DNA of 64,000 nucleotides from Pseudomonas fluorescens (lineage in GTDB: Bacteria; Pseudomonadota; Gammaproteobacteria; Pseudomonadales; Pseudomonadaceae), in contig NZ_KZ478002.1 in assembly GCF_002837185.1 (NCBI RefSeq), positions 41,351 to 105,350 of the forward strand, given 5' to 3'. Made by a program: the position numbers and the translations under genes. This document shows, piece after piece, positions 16,245-24,725 of the stretch. Numbering within the stretch: the first letter of the stretch is position 1; each line of letters starts with the position of its first letter. The notes under the pieces are model-generated. The model was given only the letters and a program-made list of their open reading frames with translations, did not search any database and was not told where the DNA came from.

Positions 16245-16625
16245 ATGGCCAAGATCCGTATCGCGCAGAACGCCACGTTCACCGCGCCGGTGTTGATCCC
16301 GATCGTCGGCAGCACGCCCGAAAAGGTCGAGTTCACCTTCAAGTACCGGGATCGCGCCGAGCTTGCCGCTCTGTTCGACGAATGGAACGAAAAGCGTAAG
16401 AAGGCACAGGCCGCACTGGGCGATAAACCGTCCTGGTCGGAAATTGTTGCTGTGGATACCGAGCAGCAAGCCCAGCAGATTAAAGACCTGGTGGTCGGCT
16501 GGGGCTTCGACGACGAATACAACGACGACAATATCGTCGCATTCGTGAAGTCCTGCCAGGGCGCCGCCGAGGCTGTCGTGAAGGCTCATGAGGGCGCATA
16601 CAGCCAGGCCCGATTGGGAAACTGA
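16245..16625 (+). CDS. Tail assembly chaperone, G-type
   Basis: The 126-residue product has a beta N-terminus (FTAPVLIPIVG) and a helical C-terminus, and lies between the tail tube and tape measure genes, the invariant place of the G chaperone. This protein coats the tape measure during tail assembly. Its last sense codons contain the slippery heptamer GGGAAAC directly before TGA, allowing a -1 shift into the next frame and a G-T fusion of about 233 residues. Confidence 0.85.
   Translation: MAKIRIAQNATFTAPVLIPIVGSTPEKVEFTFKYRDRAELAALFDEWNEKRKKAQAALGDKPSWSEIVAVDTEQQAQQIKDLVVGWGFDDEYNDDNIVAFVKSCQGAAEAVVKAHEGAYSQARLGN
16616..16622 (+). promoter_or_regulatory. Programmed -1 ribosomal frameshift site GGGAAAC
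   Basis: In the G frame the codons read TTG GGA AAC TGA, so the heptamer has the X-XXY-YYZ form. The -1 frame from here (GGG AAA CTG...) is exactly the frame of the DUF1799-like gene at 16643-16945 and has no stop in between. Lambda uses the near-identical GGGAAAG at its G/T junction. Confidence 0.85.
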
Positions 16626-16642
16626 TCGACGCCGCCCGCGCC

Positions 16643-16945
16643 ATGTATTCGCCGAGTGTGCCCGACGCGATTATCGGCATGTTCGGACTCTCCCCAGGTG
16701 ATCTGGTTGAGGAAGTAGAGGTCTGGCCATGCAACTGGCCAGCCTTCCTCCTTTTCAACCGCATGTCCACCCAGTGGCGAGCAGGCGCCGGCGGAGCAAT
16801 CGGTCTCGACTACAGCTGCATCCGCGACGTGGCCGGTTTCCTCGGTATCAAGAAAAAGAAACTCGCTGAAATCTTCCCTGACCTTCAGGTGCTGGAAGGC
16901 GAAGCCCTGCGCGTCATGGCGGAGGAAAGGGAAAACAGCCCGTAA
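16643..16945 (+). CDS. Tail chaperone T-part, DUF1799-like
   Basis: The 100 residues from ATG 16643 include the FGLSPGD and VWPCNWPAFLLFNRMSTQWR segments typical of DUF1799 phage proteins, with a basic KKKK stretch near 75-78. The frame is open from the slippery site, so it is most likely made mainly as the C-terminal part of a G-T fusion; about 107 residues follow the shift. No good ribosome site precedes 16643. In lambda the fused T part recruits the tail tube protein to the chaperone-coated tape measure. Confidence 0.85.
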   Translation: MYSPSVPDAIIGMFGLSPGDLVEEVEVWPCNWPAFLLFNRMSTQWRAGAGGAIGLDYSCIRDVAGFLGIKKKKLAEIFPDLQVLEGEALRVMAEERENSP

Positions 16946-16972
16946 CCAAGGGCACTTATTCAAGGTGAGTCG

Positions 16973-19900
16973 ATGAACATTGCAGAACTCGGCGTCAAGA
17001 TCGACTCGGCCGATGCAATCCAGGCTAAAACGAGCCTGGATGAGATGGCGAAGGCCGGCGGCCGGGCCGAGCAGTCCGCCGTTTCGCTGATGAACGAAAT
17101 GCAGGCGCTGGAGAAGTCGCTGTCCACCAGCGCCAAAACCACCCAGGACCTGGCAAAGCAGCGTGATGCACTCGCCAAGCTGACAAAGACCGGCGCCTAT
17201 GGCGAGGCTGAGGCGGCAAAGATCTCGGCTCAGCTCGATAAGCAGCAAGTGGCCTTGGCCAAGTCCGCTATGGACGAGCAGAAGGCCCTCAACAGCCTGC
17301 TGGGGGCTATTGACCCTGCCCGTGCCGCGCTGGCTAAGCTGGACACGCAGGTCGAGCAACTGGGTAAGCATCTCGACGAGGGCCGAATCAGCCAGGACCA
17401 GTACAACAGCGCCCTGGCCAAGATCGACAAGGATTACGGAAAGCTCGAAAAGACCACCACCGGCTTCGACAAGCTGCGCCTCGGTACCCGCCAAGCCCAG
17501 GAAAACGTCGTGCAGTTGGGTAACGCGCTGTCGTCGGGTGACTGGGGTAGCGGCGTTCGCGCCGTGGCTCAATTGGGAGCGGGTGCTGGTGCGGGTGCTG
17601 CCGGATTGCTGGCTATCCTGGCGCCGTTGGCACTGGCCACCGCCGCGGTTGGTGGCCTGGCCGTTGCCTACTACAAGGGAAGCGAGGAACAGGACCGCTA
17701 CAACAAATCGCTGATTCTGACCGGTAACTACGCCGGCGTGAGCTCTGGTCAACTGGGCGACATGGCGCGGCAGGTGAGCGCGACCGTGGGTTCCACAGGC
17801 CAAGCTGCTGCAGTTTTGGCCATGCTTGCAGACAATGGAAAGATCGCCGGCGAGAGCTTCGAAGGCATCACCCAGGCCGCCGTATCGATGCAGGAAGCCA
17901 CGGGTAAGGCAGTAAGCGAGACGGTTGCCGAGTTCGTGAAGCTGGCCGATGACCCGGTCAAGGCATCCGCTGCGCTCAACGAGCAGTATCACTACCTTAC
18001 TGCCTCGGTTTACTCGCAAATTGCCGCGCTGGAAGAGCAGGGCGACCACGCCGGCGCCGTAAAGCTGGCGACCGAGCAATATGCCGACGCGATCAACGAG
18101 CGCACGCCGAATATCCTGGAGAACCTGAGTTTCTGGGAGAAAGGCTACAACGCCGTCGCGCGGGCTGCCGACAGCCTCAAAAATATCGGCCGACCGGATA
18201 TCGGCGCCGATATCGAGCAGGCCCGGCGCGACCTGGCGAGCGCTCAGTCTGGTGATGTTGGTCTGTTCCAAAACAAGCAGGTGATGGTTGATTACTACAC
18301 TAACCAACTGAACATGCTGGAAGACCAGCGCGACGCTGAAGCCGACATTGCCAAGCAAGAGGGTGAGCGTGCCAAGGCTCAACAGTCCGCGATCACTTCG
18401 ATGCAGAAGGTGGACGCGCTCACCAAGTCGTCGCTGACCAATGAACAGAAACGCGCCGAAGCCCTGAAGGATTATAAGCAGCAGCTCGAAGACATCCGCA
18501 AGGTAGCGCCGAACGATCCGCGCCTAGCCCAGGCGGTGATCGATAAAAATATCTCCAACATCAACGACAAGTTCAAGGATCCGAAAGCCGCTGGCACCCA
18601 GGTCGACCTGACCACCTTCAACAACGCTAAAAACGACTTGGCGGCGATCACCGATACCTACAAGAACTACCAGAAGGAGTTGGAGGCCGCGCAGAAAGCC
18701 GGTCTGCTATCCGAGGAAGACTACCTGCTTCGTCGCCAGGCCCTGATCGGCAACGAGCTTGATCAGGTGACAGCAGCCTACGAGGCCGAGATCACTGCCC
18801 TGGAAGCATCCAAGGCCAAGAAGACAACATCGGCCACGCAAAGCATCCAGCTGGATCAGAAGATCGCCGATGCGCGCGCGGGTATGGTCAAGGCGCAGAA
18901 GGATGCGGATAGCCAGCTTGAAGTACTAGCTACCAACGAGACCGGGAGGCTCGCCAAGCAGGAGCGCTCGATTAGTTCCTACGTGCAGGCACTGGGTCAG
19001 CAACAGCGCGCGCTGGAGCTTGCTGGGCAGCGCGCAGTATTGGGCGTGGGCCAGGGTGATCGTCAGAACGCATTGAACGGGCAACTGAACAGTCAGCAAG
19101 ACCGGTTTGCTCAGCAGTCGCTGGAACTGGAAAACCAGCGATCCGACCCGTCGCGAAAAATGTCGGATGAGGAATTCACCCGCAAGTCGCAGGCGCTCGC
19201 TGACGCGAACAAGAAAGCCACCGACCAGATCAGGCAGAACTACGCGGACGTGGAAAGTGCCCAGGGCGATTGGACCAAGGGCGCTACGGCTGCCTGGGAA
19301 AACTACTTGGACTCGGCAAAGGACATTGCAGGACAGACGAAGAGCCTTTTCGGCAACGCTTTCAGCTCCATGGAGGATTCCATCGTCAACTTTGCCATGA
19401 CCGGCAAGGCGTCGTTCTCGGACTTCGCCAAATCGATCCTGGCCGATATGGCGCGCATCGCCACCCGGCAAGCGGCATCGGGACTGCTCGGTTCTCTCGT
19501 GGGGCTTGGCGTTTCGGCGGCAGGCGCGTATTTCGGAGGAGGCGCGACACCAGCATCGGCTGGCTCAACCGCTGCAGGCTACAGCCCTGAAGTGCTGGCG
19601 GGCTGGTCTGGAGTCACCCAGGCCAAAGGTGGTGCATGGGCGAGCGGCGTCCAGATGTTCGCCGACGGCGGTGCGTTCACCAACTCGGTCGTAAGCAAGC
19701 CCACGGCATTCGGCATGGCCGGAGGCAAAACAGGCGTCATGGGCGAGGCGGGGGCGGAGGCGATTATGCCGCTGACTCGCACGTCGAGCGGGAAGCTTGG
19801 CGTCATGGCAATGGGTGGAGGTGGTGGATCCGGTGGCACGCAGATCAACGTTGAGGTGCATATCCACGGTGACGGCAACGCTTCCTCCACCGCTGACGCA

Positions 19901-20020
19901 CCTGGTTACGACCTGTTCGGCAAAGAACTGGCGAACTTCGTAGAGCAGAAGTATCAAGAGCTGCGCTCGAAGGACATGCGCCAGGGCGGCGTCATCAACA
20001 AAGCAATCAAGGGGCGCTGA
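16973..20020 (+). CDS. Tail tape measure protein
   Basis: At 1015 residues this is the second-longest phage gene product. It is dominated by helical coiled coil with Gln/Ala/Lys repeats, a hydrophobic stretch near 195-240, long coiled coils at 400-760, a second hydrophobic patch near 820-850 and a Gly-rich C-terminus. This is the lambda gpH plan: the protein spans the tail lumen and its length sets tail length. The preceding ribosome site is AAGGTGA. The last base overlaps the next ATG (TGATGG). Confidence 0.93.
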   Translation: MNIAELGVKIDSADAIQAKTSLDEMAKAGGRAEQSAVSLMNEMQALEKSLSTSAKTTQDLAKQRDALAKLTKTGAYGEAEAAKISAQLDKQQVALAKSAMDEQKALNSLLGAIDPARAALAKLDTQVEQLGKHLDEGRISQDQYNSALAKIDKDYGKLEKTTTGFDKLRLGTRQAQENVVQLGNALSSGDWGSGVRAVAQLGAGAGAGAAGLLAILAPLALATAAVGGLAVAYYKGSEEQDRYNKSLILTGNYAGVSSGQLGDMARQVSATVGSTGQAAAVLAMLADNGKIAGESFEGITQAAVSMQEATGKAVSETVAEFVKLADDPVKASAALNEQYHYLTASVYSQIAALEEQGDHAGAVKLATEQYADAINERTPNILENLSFWEKGYNAVARAADSLKNIGRPDIGADIEQARRDLASAQSGDVGLFQNKQVMVDYYTNQLNMLEDQRDAEADIAKQEGERAKAQQSAITSMQKVDALTKSSLTNEQKRAEALKDYKQQLEDIRKVAPNDPRLAQAVIDKNISNINDKFKDPKAAGTQVDLTTFNNAKNDLAAITDTYKNYQKELEAAQKAGLLSEEDYLLRRQALIGNELDQVTAAYEAEITALEASKAKKTTSATQSIQLDQKIADARAGMVKAQKDADSQLEVLATNETGRLAKQERSISSYVQALGQQQRALELAGQRAVLGVGQGDRQNALNGQLNSQQDRFAQQSLELENQRSDPSRKMSDEEFTRKSQALADANKKATDQIRQNYADVESAQGDWTKGATAAWENYLDSAKDIAGQTKSLFGNAFSSMEDSIVNFAMTGKASFSDFAKSILADMARIATRQAASGLLGSLVGLGVSAAGAYFGGGATPASAGSTAAGYSPEVLAGWSGVTQAKGGAWASGVQMFADGGAFTNSVVSKPTAFGMAGGKTGVMGEAGAEAIMPLTRTSSGKLGVMAMGGGGGSGGTQINVEVHIHGDGNASSTADAPGYDLFGKELANFVEQKYQELRSKDMRQGGVINKAIKGR

Positions 20021-20358
20021 TGGCAATCGAACGATTCACCTGGGCAACGGAGAAGGGCGCGGAGGGCGATATCACCCAGCGCGCTCGCTCCAAACAGTTC
20101 GGTGATGGCTACGAGCAGTCGGTCGAGGATGGCCTGAACAATCGATCGCAGTCCTGGCCGGTGACCTTTACCGGTCTGAAACCGCGAATCAAGGAAATCA
20201 TGGCCTTCATCGACCGGCACAAAGGGGCGAAGGGCTTCCTGTGGGAGCCACCCCTTGGCGAGCTTGGCCTCTACAAGTGCAATGGCTACAAGCCGATTCA
20301 CCGCGGGGGCCAGGTCTACGCCATCACCGCCACCTTCCAGCAAACCTTTCACCCCTGA
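20020..20358 (+). CDS. Minor tail protein M-type
   Basis: The 112-residue product carries the gpM/distal tail signature FGDGYEQSVEDG...NNRSQSWPVTF and a FLWEPP segment, as in the lambda M family. It is part of the tail-tip complex, placed between the tape measure and the L gene as in lambda. Confidence 0.9.
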   Translation: MAIERFTWATEKGAEGDITQRARSKQFGDGYEQSVEDGLNNRSQSWPVTFTGLKPRIKEIMAFIDRHKGAKGFLWEPPLGELGLYKCNGYKPIHRGGQVYAITATFQQTFHP

Positions 20359-20369
20359 GATAACCGCCC

Positions 20370-21122
20370 ATGGCACTGATCACGGACATCCAGAAACTGG
20401 AGCCCGGCGGCGAGATTCGCCTGTTTGAAATCGACGGGACTGAATACGGCGCCGATTACCTGCGCTTCCATGGCCACGCCATTCCGCATACCGCGGAGGA
20501 ACTGCTCGCCTACGAGCACTCAGAAGTCGAACTGCCCGCCAAGTCGATTATCTGGCAGGGCCAGGAGTACGCAGCGTGGCCCGTGCAGATTGAGGGGATT
20601 TCCTCGAGCAGCGACGGCACCGCCTCTCGGCCAACGTTCGCCGCCGGCAACGTCAACGGGCGTGTCACGGCATTGTGCCTGGCCTTCGAGGACATGCTGA
20701 AGTTCAAGCTGACGGTTCGCGAGACCCTGGCCCAGTACCTGGATGCGGCCAACTTCCCCGATGGCAACCCAACTGCTGACCCGACGCAGGAGGCGCTGGA
20801 AATTTGGTACATCGACCAAAAAACCAGCGAGGACGGCGAGGCTGTGGTCTGGGAACTGTCTTCCCCGGGCGAGATCGACAACCACGGGCTGCCTGGCCGG
20901 CAGATGACGACGTTCTGCCACTGGGCCATGACCAACGGTTACCGGGGGCCGGACTGCGGCTACACCGGCGCGGCCATGTTCGACGACGAGGACAATCCCA
21001 CGGATGATCCAGCACTGGATCAGTGCAAGGGCTGCCTGTCGTCCTGCAAGTTGCGCTTCGGCGAGAACAACGAACTCTCCTTCGGTGGATTCCCCGCCGT
21101 TTCCCTGATAGCCCGGAGCTGA
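20370..21122 (+). CDS. Minor tail protein L-type, probable Fe-S tip protein
   Basis: The 250-residue product matches lambda gpL by position, length and its C-terminal cysteines: CHWAMTNGYRGPDCGY, then QCKGCLSSCKLRFG (about residues 187-230). Lambda gpL is reported to bind an iron-sulfur cluster through four such cysteines, and enough are present here. It initiates the tail tip. Ends two bases before the K gene. Confidence 0.9.
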   Translation: MALITDIQKLEPGGEIRLFEIDGTEYGADYLRFHGHAIPHTAEELLAYEHSEVELPAKSIIWQGQEYAAWPVQIEGISSSSDGTASRPTFAAGNVNGRVTALCLAFEDMLKFKLTVRETLAQYLDAANFPDGNPTADPTQEALEIWYIDQKTSEDGEAVVWELSSPGEIDNHGLPGRQMTTFCHWAMTNGYRGPDCGYTGAAMFDDEDNPTDDPALDQCKGCLSSCKLRFGENNELSFGGFPAVSLIARS

Positions 21123-21124
21123 CC

Positions 21125-21880
21125 ATGCGCAAGCACATCATTGCGGCGGTCCAGGCGCATGCGGCAGCCGAATATCCGCGCGAATGCTGCGGCCTGCTGC
21201 TGGCCGTCGGCCGGGCGCAGAAGTATTTCCCCTGCCGGAACATCGCCACGGAGCCGAACGAAGAGTTCCGGCTCGATCCCGAGGACTACGCCGCAGCGGA
21301 GGACATGGGTGATGTGATCGGCATCGTTCACTCGCACCCGGACGCCACCAGCAGGCCGTCACCGCATGACCTTGCCATGTGCGAGGCCACGGCCTTGCCC
21401 TGGCATATTCTGTCCTGGCCAGAGGGCGACATGCGCACGATCACGCCCACGCGCATTACGCCGCTGCTCAATCGTCCGTTCGTGCATGGAGCATGGGATT
21501 GCTGGCAGGTCTGCGCTGACTGGTACGCCCGCGAATGGGGTTTGGAGTTCGAAGCCTTCCAGCGCACCGACGGCTGGTGGGAGAGTGCGGAGAACGCGAG
21601 CCTGTACGAGCAACATTACGACGCGGCCGGCTTTGTGCGAGTCGACCGGCCGCAGCGCGGCGATCTGATCGTTATGCATGTGGGCCGGACAGTTCACCCG
21701 AACCACGCTGGGATTTACCTCGGCACAGATCCGGCATTGCCTGGTGAAGATTCGGGCGCTTTCGGCCCCGGGCCGTTCCTGCTGCACCACCTTTACGGAA
21801 GGCCGTCGGAGATCATCGTCTATGGCGGTCCCTGGCATGACCGGACACGCCTGATCCTCAGGCACAAAGATGCAAAATAA
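21125..21880 (+). CDS. Tail assembly protein K-type, JAMM protease plus NlpC/P60 domain
   Basis: The 251-residue protein has two domains. The first (1-110) is a JAB/MPN-like metalloprotease with a conserved Glu (PRECCG) and HSHPDATSRPSPHD. The second (115-251) is an NlpC/P60 peptidase with catalytic Cys in GAWDCWQ and His in NHAGIYL. Lambda gpK has the same domain order; it acts in tail-tip assembly and may cut peptidoglycan. ATG 21125 is preferred over the open frame from 21023, which lies in the L gene. The usual neighbour, gene I, is displaced by a 2-kb cargo insertion. Confidence 0.9.
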   Translation: MRKHIIAAVQAHAAAEYPRECCGLLLAVGRAQKYFPCRNIATEPNEEFRLDPEDYAAAEDMGDVIGIVHSHPDATSRPSPHDLAMCEATALPWHILSWPEGDMRTITPTRITPLLNRPFVHGAWDCWQVCADWYAREWGLEFEAFQRTDGWWESAENASLYEQHYDAAGFVRVDRPQRGDLIVMHVGRTVHPNHAGIYLGTDPALPGEDSGAFGPGPFLLHHLYGRPSEIIVYGGPWHDRTRLILRHKDAK

Positions 21881-21914
21881 CCAACATGACGCGGCAGAGC
21901 CGCAGGATATGCCT

Positions 21915-22073
21915 ATGAAGCATTCAATTGAGGTGACTACAGCTGAGAAAAGGAGCATTGCCGAGCCTGTAATCCTCGACAATGCCGCGTTCCGTTGGCG
22001 CGCAGTGATTTCGGTAGGTCCAAATCAGCGTTTACTGGGATTTATTTCCGGGCGTGCTCAATCCTTGAAATGA
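21915..22073 (+). CDS. Possible small hypothetical protein after K
   Basis: A 52-residue frame begins at ATG 21915 (an in-frame ATG at 21870 overlaps the K gene end). It reads as a soluble mixed protein with no recognised motif, and its 3' end overlaps the end of a better-supported minus-strand gene by 32 bp. The ribosome site is weak. It may be the degraded remnant of a larger gene. Weakly supported. Confidence 0.3.
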   Translation: MKHSIEVTTAEKRSIAEPVILDNAAFRWRAVISVGPNQRLLGFISGRAQSLK

Positions 22074-22311
22074 ACAGGTCGATCAGATTTCCATAGAGAG
22101 TTGGCTCAACGCCCTGAGTGGGCAATGACTTCAGCTCAGTAAGATCTTTTTCCAATTGACTAACGTCTGTTTCAGGCAAATTGCATATCGCGGTAATAAT
22201 GCTTGCTATAGCGTTGGTGTGTGCGGTAGCGGTGGTACTTACAGCGCTCTCAAGTGCAGCCAGTCGCTGATCGAGAGTTAGCATGCTGATGCCGCCTTTA
22301 TTATCACTCAT
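22042..22311 (-). CDS. Small helical hypothetical protein (moron trio)
   Basis: The 89-residue product has a short N-terminus and a helical heptad-like region (LTLDQRLAALESAVSTTATAH), then an acidic LEKDLTELKSL helix. GGAGG precedes ATG 22311 at the right distance. It is the last of three minus-strand genes placed inside the tail module between K and I. No family recognised; the coiled-coil look suggests a partner protein. Confidence 0.65.
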   Translation of the reverse strand: MSDNKGGISMLTLDQRLAALESAVSTTATAHTNAIASIITAICNLPETDVSQLEKDLTELKSLPTQGVEPTLYGNLIDLFISRIEHARK

Positions 22312-22390
22312 TTGACCTCCAGGTCATAGTCGCGCCGATATTGGCGCTGTCCCAGTCCTTGGGCTTGCAGGTGTAGGACTGGAGAGTCCC

Positions 22391-22552
22391 TCAGTTCTTC
22401 TTGTTGCCATCAGCAGGCGGTGGCGGTGGCGGAGTGGGAGCGGTAGTTGGCATTGGCTGACGGACGTTGGTCGGCATTAAATGCTCGTTTCCAACAAAAA
22501 CTTCGCCGTCGAGAAACTGCTGTTGCAAGTCTTTATTTTCATCATTAGCCAT
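22391..22552 (-). CDS. 53-residue Pro-rich micro-protein (moron trio)
   Basis: This short gene starts at ATG 22552 after the clear ribosome site AAGGAG, and overlaps the end of the upstream DUF6338-like gene (its TAA lies within the first codons). The product has an acidic N-terminal half (MANDENKDLQQQFLDG) and a disordered Pro/Thr tail with six consecutive Pro (41-46) and a KKN end. The overlap and the ribosome site argue for real, coupled expression with the membrane protein. Confidence 0.6.
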   Translation of the reverse strand: MANDENKDLQQQFLDGEVFVGNEHLMPTNVRQPMPTTAPTPPPPPPADGNKKN

Positions 22553-23144
22553 TTGATTCTCCTTGTGTGAATTCTACCCAATTGACTTTGTCTGCGTTGA
22601 TCATGAAAGAGGCGGTACCCTCGCATTTAAATATGTTTGAGCCATTTATCCAGTGCGGCTCATCTAATAGATAGAAGCTCTCTGGGTCAGTTGATGGATG
22701 AGCGGCTATGTAGCCCATGATTCGTCGGCCATCATTAAGCTGAAGAACAGCGGCGACCTCACCGTATTTTCTAAAAACGTGAATGTGGCTACTGTGAGAC
22801 GCCTTAGGAGTGATTTTTAGCTTTCTGGCTAATGAGAAAAATATATCTTTGTTACACGCAAAAGCCAGAAGAGTACCGAAAACCAGTGATGTGCAAATTG
22901 AGTAATAAATAATATTAGATTCTTTCCAAACCCCAACTGAAACGAACTGGCCGATAAAAATCAAAATCCATCCAATCGTGCCCACGAGTAAGTTAATGAT
23001 TGGGGTGCATACAAGAGCCTGCAAAATTCGCTCAAATTGAGATGGCTTAGGCACATCTGCAAACCAATAGAATATAATTGTGGCCAAGAAGCCAGGCAGC
23101 AGTAGTTGCAGCGTCGGCAAAAGTTCTTTTGTTGCTTCTTCCAT
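22545..23144 (-). CDS. DUF6338-like membrane protein (moron trio)
   Basis: From ATG 23144 the product has 199 residues; an upstream in-frame ATG at 23228 gives 227 but lacks a ribosome site. It has an N-terminal helix with LLPGFLATIIFYWF (first span), two or three further spans by about residue 100, then a cytosolic domain with beta strands ending FMINADKVNWVEF. This matches my recollection of DUF6338, a family of unknown function. The gene is AT-rich, on the minus strand amid late tail genes, and likely transcribed with the two small genes below it from a lysogen promoter. Confidence 0.7.
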   Translation of the reverse strand: MEEATKELLPTLQLLLPGFLATIIFYWFADVPKPSQFERILQALVCTPIINLLVGTIGWILIFIGQFVSVGVWKESNIIYYSICTSLVFGTLLAFACNKDIFFSLARKLKITPKASHSSHIHVFRKYGEVAAVLQLNDGRRIMGYIAAHPSTDPESFYLLDEPHWINGSNIFKCEGTASFMINADKVNWVEFTQGESNG

Positions 23145-23318
23145 TGAAATTTCAGATCCTTTTCTTGCTAGGTAGTGGCGAAATGCTACGCGATCCATGC
23201 CTCGATACGGTACTGGCATTCCATCCACGCTGGATGCTTGGACAGGGTGTCCTTGATAGTTAGCTAGGGATAGGGAATTATAGTCAGCCTCAGTTTCGGG
23301 CAGACAATGGAGAGGATA

Positions 23319-23567
23319 ATGCCGAAGTCATATGAAAAAGGTCAGTGGGGAATTTATAAGGACCGCGTATCTACGACGGTAATCGGCCTTTTGGTCGATG
23401 GTAAGGGAAAAGAGATACGCTTTGGAGAGCGACCGTATGAGGTTAGGGATGGTGTTCTTTTTTGCCCTGAAGGAAAGAGACTAGGGACGCTGGCTGCATT
23501 ACAGGATAGCTGGGTTGTGAATTATGGCGACCATGACATAGGGCACGTCCTGCGAGCTCTTCCGTAA
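23319..23567 (+). CDS. Small hypothetical protein (cargo)
   Basis: The 82-residue product from ATG 23319 (GGAGAGG just upstream; ATG 23307 is also possible) is a small beta-rich protein with KGKEIRFGERPYEVRDGVLFCPEG in the middle. It diverges from the DUF6338-like gene, with 174 bp between the two starts for promoters. AT-rich relative to tail genes. No family recognised. Confidence 0.55.
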   Translation: MPKSYEKGQWGIYKDRVSTTVIGLLVDGKGKEIRFGERPYEVRDGVLFCPEGKRLGTLAALQDSWVVNYGDHDIGHVLRALP

Positions 23568-23642
23568 CTACCAAGCATTTTTCTGAGCTTTCTGCGTCAA
23601 CCTCGCAGTGCTACAGTCCCGCCAAACCAAAGAGTGAACGAC

Positions 23643-23993
23643 ATGCGGATTTTGATAGCGGCGGCAGCGGTGGCGATGCTGGCGGGGTGCATGGCGCCAA
23701 CGATGAATGAAGCTCGCAACGAAGGCCCATACAAGGTTCTTGCATCGAAGAAGACCGATGCTGCACTAGCTAAGTGTGTGCAGTACGAATGGCAGAACCA
23801 GTCGATCTTCGGCGGCACACCTGGCGCAACCCTTCAGCCCGGGCGTGACACCGGATACACGGTGTTCACTGAGGGGTCGCAGTACTTCGTTGACATCCAG
23901 CCCAAAAGCTCGGGGTCCGAAGCGAAGTATTACGTGGTGGTCGGCAACTGGATTGCGAATAAGCGATTAGCGGCGCTGCAAAGCTGCCTATAG
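23643..23993 (+). CDS. Hypothetical lipoprotein (cargo)
   Basis: The product of about 116 residues begins with a lipoprotein signal (MRILIAAAAVAMLAGC, lipidated Cys at residue 16), followed by a globular domain with an ALAKCVQYEW segment and a C-terminal Cys two residues from the end. Many Pseudomonas prophages carry a small lipoprotein here. GTG 23634 in the same frame is the alternative start. A terminator follows at 24014, so it is a self-contained unit before gene I. Confidence 0.75.
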   Translation: MRILIAAAAVAMLAGCMAPTMNEARNEGPYKVLASKKTDAALAKCVQYEWQNQSIFGGTPGATLQPGRDTGYTVFTEGSQYFVDIQPKSSGSEAKYYVVVGNWIANKRLAALQSCL

Positions 23994-24013
23994 GCCGCAA
24001 CACTTCATCAAAG

Positions 24014-24035
24014 GCTCGCTTCGGCGGGCTTTTTT
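24014..24035 (+). terminator. Terminator after the cargo lipoprotein
   Basis: GCTCGC (24014-24019) pairs with GCGGGC (24024-24029, one GU pair) around a TTCG loop, then six T. The stable UUCG-type loop makes this a strong candidate. Confidence 0.85.
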
Positions 24036-24054
24036 ATTGTCCGGAGAAAACTCA

Positions 24055-24666
24055 ATGGCAGCACTCGCTATTAACTATCAGCCAATGACCACGATCATGC
24101 TTTACGGCCAACTTCGGCAGTTTGGCCGGTCCTTCCGCATGGCTGTGAGGTCACCAGCGGAGGCGATCAAGGCGCTTTGTGTGCAGATCCCCGGATTCGA
24201 ACGTTACCTGTCGAACGCCAAGTCTAGAGGGATTGAGTTTGCCGTATTCCGAGGGAAGACGAACCTGGCAGAAAAGGAGTTGGGGTTTGCTGGCGGCGGA
24301 GATATTCGAATTGCCCCGGTCATCACCGGCAGTAAGCGCGGCGGGGCGCTGCAAACCATCATCGGCGCCGTACTGATTGTTGTCGGTCTTGTCATCACCG
24401 GCGGCACGTTCGGTGCCGGTGCGCCTTTCGGTTCTGCCTTGGTAATGATGGGCGGCTCAATGGCTCTGGGAGGCGTAATCCAAATGCTCAGCCCACAGGC
24501 CGGCGGCCTGAAGACCAGCGCCGCGCCCGAGAACACCCCCGGCTACGCCTTCGGCAGCGCCAAGAACACCACGGCATCGGGTAACCCGGTTCCGCTCTGC
24601 ATCGGCGAGCGCCGCTGGGGCGGCGCGATTATCAGCGCCTCTATCTACGCCGAAGATCAGATGTAG
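24055..24666 (+). CDS. Tail assembly protein I-type
   Basis: The 203-residue protein matches the lambda gpI family: an N-terminal ubiquitin-like domain with LYGQLRQFGRSFRMAVRSPAEAIKALC, and a Gly-rich hydrophobic segment (about 105-150) before a NPVPLCIGERRWGG ending. It helps assemble the tip and is needed at the J initiation step. ATG 24055 has CCGGAGAAAA upstream. It is separated from K by the cargo cluster, whereas in lambda the two are adjacent. Confidence 0.88.
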   Translation: MAALAINYQPMTTIMLYGQLRQFGRSFRMAVRSPAEAIKALCVQIPGFERYLSNAKSRGIEFAVFRGKTNLAEKELGFAGGGDIRIAPVITGSKRGGALQTIIGAVLIVVGLVITGGTFGAGAPFGSALVMMGGSMALGGVIQMLSPQAGGLKTSAAPENTPGYAFGSAKNTTASGNPVPLCIGERRWGGAIISASIYAEDQM

Positions 24667-24687
24667 CTAATTCCCGCAGCAACGCAG

Positions 24688-24709
24688 CCGCCCATGAGGC
24701 GGTTTTTTA
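24688..24709 (+). terminator. Hairpin-terminator between the I and J genes
   Basis: CCGCC (24688-24692) pairs with GGCGG (24698-24702), followed by six T. It lies within the I-J spacer directly before the J ribosome site, like several other hairpins in this phage. Confidence 0.75.
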
Positions 24710-24725
24710 TTGCCTGGAGAAAAGC

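Noticed and set aside
16586..18382. 598-residue minus-strand frame
   Set aside because: Antisense shadow of the tape measure gene and the chaperone frames.
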